Assembly: GCF_001182785.1 (NCBI RefSeq)
Contig: NZ_CP012100.1
Location: 124,001 to 188,000, forward strand
From: Bacillus thuringiensis
GTDB lineage: Bacteria > Bacillota > Bacilli > Bacillales > Bacillaceae_G
Length of the DNA: 64,000 bases
Direction of reading: 5' to 3'
The translations under genes and the position numbers were made by a program. The notes below the pieces were generated by a model. The model did no database searches. It saw only the letters and a program-made list of their open reading frames with translations, and was not told where the DNA came from. Shown here in pieces: positions 63,360 through 64,000 of this stretch (its first letter is position 1; each line of letters opens with the position of its first letter).

Positions 63360-64000
63360 CTATAAGGAAATATCATAATTTTGAAGTGTACAAATAGGCA
63401 GAGTAACTTCAACTGTTGTTCCTTTATTCACTTCACTATCAATAAATACCTTTCCCTGATGCGTTTCGATAATTTTATAACAGACCATTAATCCTAAACC
63501 AATCCCCTCTTCCTTAATACTGTAAAAAGGTTCTCCTAAATATGGTATACGTTCTTTTGGAATACCACATCCTTGATCGATAAAGCGAATCCCTATTTGA
63601 TTATTATCAAGTTTATCAAATTGAATCAAAATTTCTCCTCCTGTTGGCATGGATTCAATTGCATTTTTTATAATATTAACAAATACTTGTTTTAATTGAT
63701 TTCCTTCACATGGAATTAGTGGAATACCAGGTGAAAAATCAATTCTAATTTGTATATTATTCATCATTGCTCGAGGTTGCAGTAGCATTAAGACTTGATC
63801 CATTAGCACACTAATATCATTAGGTTGTATCTTTACCACCTGTGGTTTGGCTACCGCCATAAATTCATTAGTAATACTTTCTATACGCTTAATCTCTGAT
63901 GATACTATATTTATATAACCCTGATTATTCTCAGTTTCCATTGATTTTAGTAATTGCATAAACCCTTTCATTGCGGTTAATGGATTATTAATTTCATGAG
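63360..64000 (-). CDS. sensor histidine kinase, C-terminal part (cut by window edge)
   Basis: The gene continues past the right edge. The visible ~213 residues begin at the phosphoacceptor box H-E-I-N-N-P-L-T-A-M-K-G-F and include N box I-I-K-N-A-I-E-S-M, G1 D-Q-G-C-G-I, F P-F-Y-S-I-K-E-E-G and G2 G-I-G-L-G-L-M-V-C-Y. The H-E-I-N-N-P and E-x-G-I-G-L-G-L forms are typical of the KinA-E/YcgK-type kinases feeding the sporulation phosphorelay, so that role is plausible. No regulator gene is next to it on the visible side. Confidence 0.9.
   Translation of the reverse strand, partial: HEINNPLTAMKGFMQLLKSMETENNQGYINIVSSEIKRIESITNEFMAVAKPQVVKIQPNDISVLMDQVLMLLQPRAMMNNIQIRIDFSPGIPLIPCEGNQLKQVFVNIIKNAIESMPTGGEILIQFDKLDNNQIGIRFIDQGCGIPKERIPYLGEPFYSIKEEGIGLGLMVCYKIIETHQGKVFIDSEVNKGTTVEVTLPICTLQNYDISL

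Overview
The window is a stretch of chromosome from a low-GC, endospore-forming Firmicute, most likely of the Bacillus cereus group. Support: AT-rich intergenes with strong poly-T terminators, AGGAGG-type ribosome binding sites, GTG/TTG starts, SAM (S-box) and magnesium (M-box) riboswitches, a YjcZ-type sporulation peptide, and short inverted-repeat elements whose ends resemble IS231 ends. This assignment is by gene content and style; no database search was possible.

Layout. 1-7.1 kb: secreted or lipid-anchored small proteins, decayed MFS/HxlR remnants, a GNAT acetyltransferase, a SunI/YnzG-like protein, a VanY-type D,D-carboxypeptidase, about 1.2 kb without genes, and a lone XerS-type tyrosine recombinase. 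7.3-12.6 kb: a glutathione/formaldehyde block: bifunctional glutathione synthase gshF, a truncated gshF duplicate, S-formylglutathione hydrolase, glutathione-dependent formaldehyde dehydrogenase and a divergent HxlR regulator. 12.8-22.5 kb: a MacAB/YknXYZ-like export operon, then a lipid-linked glycosylation operon (ArnT-like ykcB, GtrB-like ykcC, gtrA) divergent from an OmpR-type two-component system. 22.6-30.4 kb: an accessory region: a membrane-protein gene bracketed by inverted copies of a short repeat, small membrane proteins, a cysteine dioxygenase / HpaB-type monooxygenase / sulfotransferase operon, an IS4-family remnant and two secreted proteins. 30.7-38.3 kb: isocitrate lyase, a BlaI/BlaR1-like pair with operators, and a YxdL-YxdM-YxeA peptide-sensing/export operon without its two-component system. 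38.9-48.2 kb: two paralogous MFS carriers around an allantoate amidohydrolase, a frameshifted PucR activator, and an S-box-controlled S-methylmethionine salvage operon. 48.4-53.1 kb: a MITE, a secreted Ig-like protein, an Old Yellow Enzyme with a divergent ArsR regulator, and two very small genes. 53.3-58.3 kb: a NAGPA-domain protein, then mgtE and a SEDS (FtsW/RodA) gene, each behind its own M-box, transcribed away from each other. 58.3-64 kb: a truncated group II intron, a GC-richer block (alpha/beta hydrolase plus two-component system), a dead IS4-type transposase, a dead Fur-box-linked flavin monooxygenase, and a sensor kinase cut by the window edge.

Most notable: (1) an M-box with a readable antiterminator/terminator switch in front of a SEDS cell-wall polymerase; (2) a self-contained glutathione-plus-formaldehyde module in a lineage that normally uses bacillithiol; (3) the cysteine dioxygenase-HpaB-sulfotransferase operon; (4) a cassette-like element made of two inverted MITEs around one gene; (5) a pucR frameshift lying exactly in a perfect 17-bp inverted repeat, as expected from quasipalindrome correction.
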